A stretch of DNA of 64,000 bases. Origin: JAPPLB01 sp965218555 (GTDB lineage: Bacteria > Acidobacteriota > Terriglobia > Bryobacterales > UBA6623). The notes under the pieces are model-generated. The model saw only the letters and a program-made list of their open reading frames with translations, searched no databases and was not told the origin of the DNA. Position numbers and translations under genes: made by a program. Of the stretch, positions 1 to 8,491 are shown piece after piece (positions within the stretch are counted from its first letter, which is position 1; each line of letters opens with the position of its first letter). The stretch spans positions 2,356,001-2,420,000 of the forward strand of contig OZ244625.1 in NCBI GenBank assembly GCA_965218555.1. Reading direction: 5' to 3'.

Positions 1-1377
1 GATCGGCGACCGCCCGGGAGGCAGCTCGTCGATCATCGACACGTCGAGTTCCCCATACAGCGTGAGCGCCAGGGTCCGGGGAATCGGCGTCGCCGTCATC
101 ACGAGCACGTCGGGGTTTTCGCCCTTCTGCAAGAGCCGCCAGCGCTGCATCACTCCGAAGCGGTGTTGCTCGTCGATTACGATGAATCCGAGCCGCTGGA
201 ACGCAACGTTGTCCAAAATCACCGCATGCGTGCCGATCACGACGTGGGCCCGCCCCTCGGCGATCACCCGCCTGAACTTCTTCTTGTCCGCCGCGCTCAT
301 CGAGCCGGTGAGCAACACGACCACGTACCCCGCCGGTTCCAGCAGCCGTTTGAAGTAGAGATAGTGTTGGGCTGCCAGGATCTCCGTCGGCGCCATCACG
401 GCCACCTGATAGTCGTTCTCGAGCGCGATAACCGCCGCTTCGAGGGCCACGATGGTTTTGCCGCTCCCCACGTCGCCCTGGAGGAGACGGTTCATCGGCG
501 TCGGTTGAGCCATGTCGTCGGCAATCTCCTTGAGCACCCGCTTCTGCGCCTTCGTCGGCTTGAAGGGCAACACCTCCTTGATCTTGTTGCGCACACGGTC
601 GTTCAGCGCGAAAGCGATGCCCTGCGCCGCGCGCGCCTTTTGACGCTTCAAGGCCAAGCCGCATTCCAGAAAAAAGAACTCCTCGAAAATCAGTCGGACC
701 TGTCCCGGAGAGCGAAACGACTTGAGCGCTTGCAAGTCCGCGCCGAGGGAGGGGAAGTGCGTCTGCCGCAGCGCCTCGATCCGGTTCGGGAAGCCCATGC
801 GCCGGCGAACGGCTTCCGGCAGCGGATCGTCAAGCTCCGGCAGCGCTTCGAGACAACCATGCACCAGCTTTCTCAGATGGCGCGTCGTCAGGCGACCGAG
901 GGCCTCGTAGATGGGAACGATGCGGCCCACATGCAACTGCGAGTCCTGATCCTCATCCAGCAGCTCGTATTCAGGATGGAGGATGCAGACCTGACCGGAG
1001 TAAGAGTCGTGCTCCACCTTGCCATAGAAGGCGACTCGCTTGCCTCGCTCCAGAATCCCCTGCAGGTAGTCGCCGTGAAACCACTTCGTCACCAATTCCG
1101 CCCCGGATCCGTCCCACACGCGAGCTTCGAACAGCCGGGCGCGCGAGCGGTGCGACTGGAACAACTGCGCGGCATGGATCTCCCCGATCACGGTGGCCGT
1201 TTCTCCGAGGACGAGGGCCGAGAGCGGTTTGACGTTACTGCGGTCTTCGTACCGAAACGGCAAGCGATAGAGCAGGTCCTCGACCGTCGCGAGGCCTTTG
1301 CCCGCGAGCAGCCGGCCACGACGGCGGCCGACGCCCTTCAGGTGCTCCAGCGGTGTCTCGGGTTCGATCCGGCTCAT
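1..1377 (-). CDS. recG: ATP-dependent DNA helicase RecG (3' end cut by window)
   Basis: RecG remodels stalled replication forks and branched DNA in the cytoplasm. Reading the minus strand gives 459 codons. The N-terminus reads MSRIEPETPLEHLKGVGRRR followed by RLLAGKGLATVEDLLYRLPF, the usual RecG wedge-domain opening. The last codons before the window edge carry VMTATPIPRTLALTLYG and then IDELPPGR, the RecG helicase motif III region. The C-terminal third (the second helicase lobe) lies outside the window. The ATG at 1375-1377 is chosen because the homology starts immediately there. Family assignment is firm; only the missing 3' end is unseen. Confidence 0.96.
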   Translation of the reverse strand, partial: MSRIEPETPLEHLKGVGRRRGRLLAGKGLATVEDLLYRLPFRYEDRSNVKPLSALVLGETATVIGEIHAAQLFQSHRSRARLFEARVWDGSGAELVTKWFHGDYLQGILERGKRVAFYGKVEHDSYSGQVCILHPEYELLDEDQDSQLHVGRIVPIYEALGRLTTRHLRKLVHGCLEALPELDDPLPEAVRRRMGFPNRIEALRQTHFPSLGADLQALKSFRSPGQVRLIFEEFFFLECGLALKRQKARAAQGIAFALNDRVRNKIKEVLPFKPTKAQKRVLKEIADDMAQPTPMNRLLQGDVGSGKTIVALEAAVIALENDYQVAVMAPTEILAAQHYLYFKRLLEPAGYVVVLLTGSMSAADKKKFRRVIAEGRAHVVIGTHAVILDNVAFQRLGFIVIDEQHRFGVMQRWRLLQKGENPDVLVMTATPIPRTLALTLYGELDVSMIDELPPGRSPI

Positions 1378-1752
1378 GAGCGGCGGCCTTCTCAGCCTCA
1401 ATCGCAGGCTGACTTCGAAGTGTAGCGGACGTATTTCGGCATGACTCGCCGCGGAGAAAATAGTGCGAATCCCGAATCAAGCCGCCAGCAATGGCCGATG
1501 CCTCATCCTTAACGTCCGGGACAACATCCAGAACTTCCAGCGAGCGTTGGCATTTTTGGATTTGGACTGGCTTTGGGCCCGATCATCGGCCCAATGAGGT
1601 CCACGCCGTGCCCGGTGCCGGCGGATGCGCTCTCTCATCTCTCCGCCTCGAGCCTCGGCGGTCGCGGCGAACGAGGAATGCTCAAGCCGCTCGCGGGAAA
1701 GCGGCGGTGCAAAACCGGCTCAACCCGCTTTGACCGCCGCCGCCAAGGAACG
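1378..1752. other. Intergenic, no gene seen
   Basis: This gap separates the start of recG (minus strand) from the stop of btuC (minus strand). The small open frames in it on both strands are arginine- or serine-rich and look like GC-driven noise. I see no clear terminator or RNA. It should hold the recG promoter and the end of the btu transcript. Confidence 0.5.
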
Positions 1753-2748
1753 TTATGCCCACAGGCTTCTTCGGCCGGAGCGCAGCAGCCAGATGAAGAA
1801 CGGGCCCCCCAGCATCGCGGTCATCACTCCCACGGGGATCTCACTGGGCGCCAGCGCCGTTCGCGCCACCGTGTCGCACAGCATCAGGAACCCACCGCCC
1901 ACGCAAAATGATGTCGGCACGAGCAGCCTGTGATCCGCGCCGACCACCATCCGAAGCGCGTGCGGTACGATCAGGCCGATGAAACCGATCGGGCCGGTAA
2001 GGGCCGTGATCGACGCCGTGAGAAACGACCCCAGCAGATAGCAAATCAGCATCAGGCTCGATAGATGAACGCCGCGCGTCGCCGCCCAATCTTCCCCTAC
2101 CGACAGCAGATTCAATTGATTCGATTTGACGACGGCAATGCCCACGCCCACCGCGACGCCGGTCGAGAGAATCGCCAGTGTGTTGTAGGGCATTGAGTCA
2201 ATGCCGCCCATCAGCCAGCGCACGATGGCAAACGATTCGGTGAACCCGGCCGTGTAATGCAAGAACAGAATTCCCGCCATGCAGATGGCGTTGATCGTGA
2301 CGCCCGTCAGCAGCAGAGTGAATGACGACATGCGACGTCCTTCCGACGCGATGCCGACGACAACCATGATCGTGATCGCCGCGCCGATGAGTCCCGAGAT
2401 CCAGACCGCCGGGAAGGTCCCGATGGCGCGCCAGCCAAAACAGATCGCGATGACCGCCCCGAGCGCGGCTCCGCTCTGCACGCCCAACGTATAAGGAGTA
2501 GCCAGGGCGTCTCGCAGCAGGGCTTGAAACACGACGCCCGCCAGCGCAAGAGCGCCTCCCGCAAGTCCAGCGAGCAGCACGCGAGGCAGCCGCGCCTGGA
2601 ACAGAATTTCTTTGTCCGGCGACTGTCCCGACCAAGCGCGCGAAAGGGCGATGTCGCTCGATCCGATGAACGGCGTCACGGCGAGCGCAAACAGGAAAAA
2701 AAGCACGGCGGCGCCGACGGCGGTCCAGAAACTGCGGCGGTTTACCAT
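1753..2748 (-). CDS. btuC: Cobalamin ABC transporter permease, BtuC/FecCD family
   Basis: The product is 331 residues, a normal length for a FecCD/BtuC permease. It is strongly hydrophobic with about nine to ten membrane segments. It keeps family landmarks: GGALALAGVVFQALLRDALA with LGVQSGAALGA near residues 60-95, the GEDWAATRGV stretch near 217, and GPIGFIGLIVPHALR near 253, which is the loop contacting the ATPase. The ATG (2746-2748) overlaps the end of the upstream btuD gene by 7 bases, so the two are translationally coupled. The cobalamin riboswitch at the head of the operon argues for B12 rather than an iron siderophore as substrate; that is inference from context. Confidence 0.9.
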   Translation of the reverse strand: MVNRRSFWTAVGAAVLFFLFALAVTPFIGSSDIALSRAWSGQSPDKEILFQARLPRVLLAGLAGGALALAGVVFQALLRDALATPYTLGVQSGAALGAVIAICFGWRAIGTFPAVWISGLIGAAITIMVVVGIASEGRRMSSFTLLLTGVTINAICMAGILFLHYTAGFTESFAIVRWLMGGIDSMPYNTLAILSTGVAVGVGIAVVKSNQLNLLSVGEDWAATRGVHLSSLMLICYLLGSFLTASITALTGPIGFIGLIVPHALRMVVGADHRLLVPTSFCVGGGFLMLCDTVARTALAPSEIPVGVMTAMLGGPFFIWLLRSGRRSLWA

Positions 2749-3551
2749 CGGTGACGTCCCTGCGATTGGAGTTGCCCCGCCGGTTGCTCATACGAGACCC
2801 ACGGACGCCCATTCAGTCCGCTCAGAATCTCGGCGTCAACTTCGAATACGTCGCTCAGGAGTTTCGTTGTCAGGACCTCGCCGGGAACACCGTCCGCGGC
2901 TACTTCGCCATGCGAAAGGACCACCATACGATCCGAATAGCTTGCCGCCAAGTTGAGATCGTGCGTAACCGCCACGACGCAGATGCCCTCGCGCGCCAGC
3001 TTTTCCAGCAGGGCATAGGTGCTGATCTGGTGCTTGAGGTCAAGAAACGTCGTGGGCTCGTCGAGCAGCAGAACCGATGGTTCTTGAGCCAGTGAGCCGG
3101 CCAGGATGACCCGTTGCCGCTCGCCGCCGCTCAGCGCACGAAAGTCGAGTCGGGCGAACTGTAGGGTGTCGGTGGTCTCCATCGCACGATGCACGGCTTC
3201 GCGATCCTCGGGGGCCTCGAACAATCCGTTGCAGTGCGGCGTGCGGCCCATGAACACGACCTGCTCCGCCGTGAACGGGAACTCGATGCGAACATTCTGC
3301 GGAATGAACGACAGCCGGCGGCCCAGATCGCCCTTGCTCCATTGCGAAATCTCCGTGCCGTGGAACCGGCACTCACCCTCGTATTCCTCCCGCACGCCGG
3401 AAAGGACCGACATGAGCGTCGACTTCCCCGCGCCGTTCGGCCCGACGATCGCGGCCAACTCCCCTTCGTGGAAGCGCAGCGAGATGCCCCTTAAGATCTC
3501 CGCCGAGCCGAGCCGGACACGAACGCCGTCCAATGCGTATACGGGCGTCAC
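2742..3551 (-). CDS. btuD: Cobalamin ABC transporter ATP-binding protein, BtuD/FecE type
   Basis: This is the cytoplasmic ATPase of the uptake system, 269 residues from a GTG start. Walker A reads GPNGAGKST, the signature motif LSGGERQR, and Walker B VLLLDEPT, followed by the switch histidine in VAVTHDLN. The GTG at 3549-3551 overlaps the TGA stop of btuF (GTGA), a coupling overlap. A longer open frame runs up to 3692, but that extension lies wholly inside btuF and is arginine-rich, so I reject it. The gene ends 7 bases into btuC. Confidence 0.92.
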   Translation of the reverse strand: MTPVYALDGVRVRLGSAEILRGISLRFHEGELAAIVGPNGAGKSTLMSVLSGVREEYEGECRFHGTEISQWSKGDLGRRLSFIPQNVRIEFPFTAEQVVFMGRTPHCNGLFEAPEDREAVHRAMETTDTLQFARLDFRALSGGERQRVILAGSLAQEPSVLLLDEPTTFLDLKHQISTYALLEKLAREGICVVAVTHDLNLAASYSDRMVVLSHGEVAADGVPGEVLTTKLLSDVFEVDAEILSGLNGRPWVSYEQPAGQLQSQGRHRW

Positions 3552-4468
3552 TGGGCGGCCTCGGGATGAATCATGCGGAAAAGAGACTGCGCCGCCTCGA
3601 CGACACGGGGGCCGGGTACAACGAAGATATCCTCGGCGACCGGATAGACGCGGCCTTGTCGGACTGCGGGCAACGAGGGCATCTGTTTCCACAGTTCCGC
3701 GACGGAGCGTTTGTGTGCCTCGGTCACCACGTCGGTGTCGGACATGTCGCCCATGTCGATGATGATGTCTGGGCGGCTCGCGTAGATTTCTTCCCGGGGG
3801 ATGCGCAGGTAGAAGTTCTTGGCGTTCTCGAACACGTTACGGCCGCCGGCGATGTCAATCAGCTCATTGAGAAACGATCCCTGGCCGACGACCGTCAGAT
3901 CCCGAATCGTAGCTGGTGTACGGCCGACGATGAACATCACGCCGCGGCGGGGCAAGCCGGTGCTCTCGCCGCGGATAAGTTCCAGCGCGGCCCGGATTTC
4001 CAAGACGCGGCGAGCGGCGGTGTCGGGCACGCTGGCGCGCTCACCCAGAGCCTGTAGTGATTCAAAGATGCCGTTCAGGTCGTTATGCCTGAGTTCGAAC
4101 ACGTCGAGGCCAAGGCCCCTCAGCCGGGCAGCAAGAGCACCTTGTTCCTTGAGCAGTACGACCAGGTCCGGTTGCATCGAGAGAACGGTTTCGACGTTCG
4201 GCCGCAGAAAATCGCCGATCTTCGGCTTGTCACGCACTTCGGGCGGATAGTGGCAGAACTCGGTGACGCCGGCGACACGATCTCCCAGCCCGAGCGTGTA
4301 GAGCATTTCAGTGATGCTGGGAGCGGTTGAGATGATGCGGCGCGGCGGTTCGGCCTGGCTGCAGAGGGCCGCGGCCACAACAACTGCTGGAAGACGTAGA
4401 CCAGACAAGAGCCTTGTAGCTATCTTTGTCCGACGCTTGTTGGTGTGCGCCGCGGTTCCAACACTCAT
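3548..4468 (-). CDS. btuF: Periplasmic cobalamin-binding protein, BtuF-like
   Basis: This is the substrate-binding subunit that delivers corrinoid to the BtuCD complex. The protein has about 306 residues. A basic N-terminus (NKRRTKIATR) and a hydrophobic stretch (LPAVVVAAALC) form a signal peptide. The mature part opens with RRIISTAPSITEMLYTLGLG and later GDFLRPNVETVLSMQPDLV, typical of the PBP-like (TroA) fold of BtuF. The ATG at 4468 is chosen because it has a GAGG sequence about 7 bases upstream; in-frame TTG and ATG codons further up (4504, 4492) lack one. It is the first gene after the riboswitch, giving the order F-D-C. Confidence 0.88.
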   Translation of the reverse strand: MSVGTAAHTNKRRTKIATRLLSGLRLPAVVVAAALCSQAEPPRRIISTAPSITEMLYTLGLGDRVAGVTEFCHYPPEVRDKPKIGDFLRPNVETVLSMQPDLVVLLKEQGALAARLRGLGLDVFELRHNDLNGIFESLQALGERASVPDTAARRVLEIRAALELIRGESTGLPRRGVMFIVGRTPATIRDLTVVGQGSFLNELIDIAGGRNVFENAKNFYLRIPREEIYASRPDIIIDMGDMSDTDVVTEAHKRSVAELWKQMPSLPAVRQGRVYPVAEDIFVVPGPRVVEAAQSLFRMIHPEAAQ

Positions 4469-4586
4469 GCGCGCCCTCACAACTCCACTCATCAGACCGG
4501 GCAAACCAGGCGAAGGAGTGTCACGGGCATTCCGAAAGGAAGACCGGCCGACATACCCTGCTCCGCGAGGCGCTGTCCGGCTGCAT

Positions 4587-4761
4587 GTTCGGCAGGTCTC
4601 CTGGCTAACGGCTTACCGGCCCGGCCGCGGCGCCTTCCCCGTTCCATGCCGAGTGGCGGTGGTATCAGCCAAGCCTCGCCGATTACAGTGGCGGGTCCGC
4701 GCGGGATTCTCACCCGCTTCCCTATTCTCTCCGCCCGAAGAAGTCGACCGGAGCACCGAAC
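4587..4761 (-). promoter_or_regulatory. Cobalamin (B12) riboswitch upstream of btuFDC
   Basis: On the minus strand the conserved core reads GGGAAGCGGGTGAGAATCCC, then the CCCGCCACTGTAAT stretch, and ends in the B12-box-like GCCAGGAGACCTGCC (4591-4605). The flanks can close a stem of GTTCGG (4756-4761) with CCGAAC (4587-4592). The element lies about 120 bases upstream of btuF in the same orientation. Known members of this class shut off uptake genes when adenosyl- or methylcobalamin is abundant. Confidence 0.93.
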
Positions 4762-4966
4762 GCACGGCTGAGCGGCCAAACCGCCCAGCCACCTGCCTGG
4801 AAGGTATCAGTTCGATGGTGGCCGGTCAAGTCAGGAGCGAGCGCCTGAATGAGACTCACGAAGAGGATGAGGTGAGCCGCACCGGAATCCTGCGGCCGAG
4901 AGGGCTTCCGGTGGCTCGGCATACGGCATGGCATGGCGAAAAAGAAAGAGTCGATCGGGCGATTGT

Positions 4967-4972
4967 TATAAT
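4967..4972 (+). promoter_or_regulatory. Candidate -10 element for the RidA gene
   Basis: A TATAAT hexamer preceded by TG one base upstream lies 24 bases before the RidA start. No convincing -35 hexamer is visible at the usual spacing. The ribosome binding site follows directly at 4980-4984. Confidence 0.35.
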
Positions 4973-4995
4973 CCGCTACGGAGGTGCCCCAAGCC

Positions 4996-5499
4996 ATGCA
5001 ATCAAGAGTCCCGGCACACACGCTCATCCATGCCGCCCTGGCCTGCGGTCTGGTGCTGACCGCCTGTTCTGTGGCGGTTCACAACGATGAACCCAAGGAG
5101 CACGCAAACGTGGAAGTGAAAAAGGAATTCATGAATCTCCCTCATCTACCCGAGCCGCCGGGCTTCACACACATTGTGACGTCATCTCCCGGCAAGACCG
5201 TCTATCTGTCAGGACAGGGCGGCGCCGGCGAGGACGGCGAGCTCCCGGAAGATTTCATCACGCAGGCCGAGAACACTTTCAAGAACCTCCAGAAGTGTCT
5301 GGAAATGGCTGGTGCGACCTTCAACGACGTCGTGAAGATGAATTACTACCTTGTCGACATCAACAACCTCGCCGAGTTACGAGGCATTCGTTCGAGGTAC
5401 ATCGACATGGAGACCCCCCCTGCCTCGACGCTCGTGCAAGCGCCCTTGATCGGCGACCTGCTGATCGAAGTCGACGCTGTGGCGGTCGTGTCGGAGTAA
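4996..5499 (+). CDS. RidA/YjgF-family lipoprotein
   Basis: RidA-family proteins hydrolyse reactive enamines and imines, normally in the cytosol. The 167-residue product instead begins with a lipoprotein signal: a hydrophobic segment ending in VLTAC, so the cysteine would be lipidated. The RidA domain follows from about residue 50 (GFTHIVTSSPGKTVYLSGQG), with the hallmark C-terminal PASTLVQAPLIGDLLIEVDA. A typical RidA carries arginine before the strand of the last motif to bind the carboxylate; here the position is hard to place. The ATG at 4996 is preferred over the GTG at 4984, because that GTG overlaps the GGAGG ribosome site (4980-4984). Confidence 0.85.
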   Translation: MQSRVPAHTLIHAALACGLVLTACSVAVHNDEPKEHANVEVKKEFMNLPHLPEPPGFTHIVTSSPGKTVYLSGQGGAGEDGELPEDFITQAENTFKNLQKCLEMAGATFNDVVKMNYYLVDINNLAELRGIRSRYIDMETPPASTLVQAPLIGDLLIEVDAVAVVSE

Positions 5500-5636
5500 C
5501 CGCAGGCCCCTTCACTTTCCAGAGCAAGTTCTCTTGCACCGCCCGTTCAGGAGGCACGGCGGCAGCCTGATTGCCGGCCGCGAAACGGCCAATCATCATG
5601 AACAATAGTATTTCAGGGACACTGCACTAGCCTCCG

Positions 5637-6569
5637 ATGCAGTATCGCCGCATACCCCACACGCCGCTCGAGGTATCCCCGCTCTGCCTCGGAACGATGA
5701 CTTTCGGCACGCCGGTAGACCGGACGGACGCCGCCAACATCGTCCATCGGGCGCTGGACGGCGGTATCAACTTCATCGACACCGCTGATATCTACGAAGG
5801 GTATGAGCGCTATTGGGGCTCCCCCGGCGGACGGGCCGAGGAGTTCCTGGGCGAGGCCCTGAGGGGCCGTCGCGAGCAGGCCGTCGTGACGACCAAAGTC
5901 GGCAACCCCGTCGGACCGGGGCCCGGCGACACCGGGCTTGGCCGCGCCCACGTCACGCGTCAGATCGAGGCGAGCCTCAAACGGCTCCGCACGGACTACG
6001 TTGATCTCTATCTGCTCCACCGGCCCGACCCGGCAACCCCGTTGGAGGAGACCATTCGCGTCATCGCCGACCTCATCAGCCAGGGCAAGGTGCGCCACTG
6101 GGGATTCTCCAACTTCGATGCGCCGCAGATCCGAGAAATGATCCGGATCTGCGACGCCGGCGGCTACCCCCGGCCGGTGATCAGCCAGCCGCCATACAGT
6201 TGGCTGGAACGCGGCATCGAGCTCGATCATCTGCCCGCCTGCCGCCGCTTCGAGATCGCCGTAACGCCCTATCAACCCTTGCAGGGCGGGCTCCTCACCG
6301 GCAAATACAAGCGTGGTCAACAAGTCCCCAAGGGCTCGCGCGCCGCCGAGTCGAAGTGGCTCAGCAAACCGGACGATGAGCTTCTGGGCAGGCTTGACAG
6401 GTTCGAATCCGAAGCCCGGAAGGCCCGCCTCGAGCCCGCCCACTACGCCCTCAAGTGGCTTCTCGACCGACAGGGAGTCTGTTCGGTTGTGGTCGGGGTG
6501 AAAACCCTCCGGCAGTGGGAAGAGTTGATAGCCGTCCTCGACCGAAAAACGGGTGTCACAGGGCCGTGA
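5637..6569 (+). CDS. Aldo/keto reductase
   Basis: This is an NAD(P)H-dependent oxidoreductase with a TIM-barrel fold, 310 residues, close to the family norm. Landmarks in order are FIDTADIY (catalytic Asp and Tyr region, about residues 47-54), VVTTKVGN (catalytic Lys, about 82), YLLHRPD (catalytic His, about 122), GFSNF and then ITPYQPL-like VTPYQPLQGGLLTGKY. It resembles the YajO/PdxI-like branch that acts on various carbonyls. The substrate cannot be read from the sequence. It stands alone, followed by a terminator. Confidence 0.92.
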   Translation: MQYRRIPHTPLEVSPLCLGTMTFGTPVDRTDAANIVHRALDGGINFIDTADIYEGYERYWGSPGGRAEEFLGEALRGRREQAVVTTKVGNPVGPGPGDTGLGRAHVTRQIEASLKRLRTDYVDLYLLHRPDPATPLEETIRVIADLISQGKVRHWGFSNFDAPQIREMIRICDAGGYPRPVISQPPYSWLERGIELDHLPACRRFEIAVTPYQPLQGGLLTGKYKRGQQVPKGSRAAESKWLSKPDDELLGRLDRFESEARKARLEPAHYALKWLLDRQGVCSVVVGVKTLRQWEELIAVLDRKTGVTGP

Positions 6570-6753
6570 AGATCCGGTCGGGTCGCCGGCAACAAAGGAA
6601 CTGTGGACGCAGAGCAGAGCGACCCGCGTGAGGCTGCCGTTCCGGGTTCGTTACTCCTGAGCCCGGTCCCTGAGGCGGGAAATGAGGTTTCAGGGCGAAA
6701 GGACGAAGAGGGCGAAGAAATCGACTACGACAATCCTCAATCAAGGATGTTTC

Positions 6754-6781
6754 GGGCTCACAGCTTTCTGAGCCCTTTTTT
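6754..6781 (+). terminator. Rho-independent terminator
   Basis: A perfect 7-bp stem, GGGCTCA (6754-6760) with TGAGCCC (6769-6775), closes an 8-base loop and is followed by six T residues. It follows the aldo/keto reductase on the plus strand. It also lies just beyond the stop of the convergent CRTAC1 gene. Confidence 0.85.
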
Positions 6782-6790
6782 GTTAACTCC

Positions 6791-8491
6791 TCAGGGCAGC
6801 GGCTGTAAGCCGAATTCCTCATGGATGAGGTAGGCCCGGTTGGGCTCGATGTCCTGATAGGTGCGGAGTTGCGTACTGGGCCACTTGACCTCGATCGAAG
6901 CGACTTCGAGATCCTGGTTGATGCCGAACGTAAGCGGCAGTTCGCTCTGTGAGCAGTAGCTCGATCCAGTGCGGACAGTCCGCCACTGCTCTCCGGACTG
7001 GCCGCGGACCGTGACTTCGGCGCCGATCGCGCTGCGATTCGAGGGCTCCCCGACGAGTCTGAGGCGGAGGTAGGAGTTTTCATTGCCGCCATCGTTTCGG
7101 TAGAGACGAGCGGGGCCGTCGTTGGTTGAGACGAGGATGTCCAGATCTCCGTCGCGGTCGTAGTCGGCGTAGGCCGCGCCCCGGGCCACAAGCGGCTGAG
7201 CGATGTCTTTTCCTACTTCGTCGAGAGCGGGATCGAACTTTCCGTTCCCCAAGTTTCGGAACAGGAGCGGAGGCTGAGCGAAGCGCACTTTCGGTTGAAC
7301 GCGCTCGATTTCAGCATCCAGGTGCCCGTTGGCCGCGAAGATGTCGAGCAGGCCGTCGAGATCGTAATCGAAGAAGAACGCGCCGAAGGTAAGCGAAAGC
7401 AAACTCGCGCGGCCTACCGCCGACGTGGGGGCATCGTCGACAAAGAGGCCCTTGCCTTCGTTGTGATAAAGGTTGAGCATCTCGTTCGAAAAGTTGCCCA
7501 CGACGAGGTGTGGCCGACCGGATCGGTCGTAGTCGGCCGCATCGACGCCCATGGCGCCGCGCGCCCGCCCGTCCTCCCCGAAAGCGATGCCGGCGCTTAA
7601 TCCCACTTCGCGGAACGTTCCATTCTGCTCGTTGTGGTAGAGCTTGTTGGGCTGGGTATCGTTGGCAACGAACAGGTCGGGCCAGCCGTCGCGATCGTAG
7701 TCGAAGACCGTTACCCCCAGGGCTTTCGAAGTGTCGTCGAAAAGACGAGCCGCCTTCGTGGCGTCTTCGAAGCGGCCGTCGCCGAGATTGCGGAAGAGCC
7801 GTGACGACACGCCGGAATAAGATTCCGGCGTGCAGTAGGATTTCGTCTCGCCGTCGAGCGAGCACCAGAGGTCCTCTTCCGGCGACCACCGGACGTAGTT
7901 GGCCACGAATAGGTCGAGACGGCCGTCGCGATCGTAGTCGAACCAGGCGGCGCTGGTGCCGAAGTCGTTGTTGTCGATGCCCGCCGCTTGCGTCACGTCC
8001 ACAAAGCGACCCTGGCCGTTGTTGCGAAAGAGCCGGTCGCCCTCCAAGGCGGTGATGTAGATGTCGGAGTCGCCGTCGTTGTCGTAGTCGGCGATAGCGG
8101 TCCCCAAGCCGAAGCTCTCGATGTCGAGTCCGGCGTCGGCAGTGACGTCGGTGAAGGCGCCATGCCCGTTGTTCTTGTAGAGCGCCGGGGTCGTTTTTCG
8201 TCCGGGAGTAGACTGCCAGCTTCGACCGTTGATAAGAAGAATATCGGGCCGGTCGTCACCGTTGTAATCGAAGAAAGCACAGCCGGAGCCGAGGGTCTCA
8301 GGGAGGTACTTCTTGCCGGAGCGGCCGTTGTGGTGCTCGAATCGGATGCCGGCGGCAGCCGTCACTTCGGTAAAGGCCACGTCGGCCCGTCCGGCATCGA
8401 CGGCGGTCGGCTTGGTATTACTGCCGCGATTCGGCGAGCATGTGCAGAGCCACAATAGGATCGCCGGCAGTAAAAGTCTGGAACAGCTCAT
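6791..8491 (-). CDS. CRTAC1-type lipoprotein with FG-GAP/VCBS repeats and ASPIC/UnbV domain
   Basis: The product has 566 residues. Its signal peptide ends in LCTC, a lipobox. The body holds repeated Asp/Gly calcium-binding blades such as FFDYNGDDRPDILLINGRSW, DYDNDGDSDIYI, DYDRDGRLDLFVANY and DYDRDGDLDILV, forming an integrin-like propeller. The C-terminus (SNRSAIGAEVTVR...WPSTQLRTYQDIEPNRAYLI) is the ASPIC/UnbV domain. The ATG (8489-8491) overlaps the TGA of the upstream S41 protease gene in an ATGA junction, so the two are coupled. The longer open frame up to 8653 is antisense noise inside the protease gene. Such proteins are abundant and poorly characterised in Acidobacteriota; an extracellular binding role is inferred. 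Confidence 0.88.
   Translation of the reverse strand: MSCSRLLLPAILLWLCTCSPNRGSNTKPTAVDAGRADVAFTEVTAAAGIRFEHHNGRSGKKYLPETLGSGCAFFDYNGDDRPDILLINGRSWQSTPGRKTTPALYKNNGHGAFTDVTADAGLDIESFGLGTAIADYDNDGDSDIYITALEGDRLFRNNGQGRFVDVTQAAGIDNNDFGTSAAWFDYDRDGRLDLFVANYVRWSPEEDLWCSLDGETKSYCTPESYSGVSSRLFRNLGDGRFEDATKAARLFDDTSKALGVTVFDYDRDGWPDLFVANDTQPNKLYHNEQNGTFREVGLSAGIAFGEDGRARGAMGVDAADYDRSGRPHLVVGNFSNEMLNLYHNEGKGLFVDDAPTSAVGRASLLSLTFGAFFFDYDLDGLLDIFAANGHLDAEIERVQPKVRFAQPPLLFRNLGNGKFDPALDEVGKDIAQPLVARGAAYADYDRDGDLDILVSTNDGPARLYRNDGGNENSYLRLRLVGEPSNRSAIGAEVTVRGQSGEQWRTVRTGSSYCSQSELPLTFGINQDLEVASIEVKWPSTQLRTYQDIEPNRAYLIHEEFGLQPLP

Noticed and set aside
163..1425. Long plus-strand open frame of 420 codons
   Set aside because: It lies antisense to recG, whose minus-strand reading has clear helicase motifs; the plus-strand product is Arg/Leu-rich noise from GC bias.
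2742..3692. 316-residue start for BtuD
   Set aside because: The extra 47 codons lie inside btuF and are not conserved; the GTG in the GTGA junction gives the normal length.
5575..5600. Hairpin GATTGCCGGCCG / CGGCCAATC as terminator after RidA
   Set aside because: The stem is bulged and no T tract follows.
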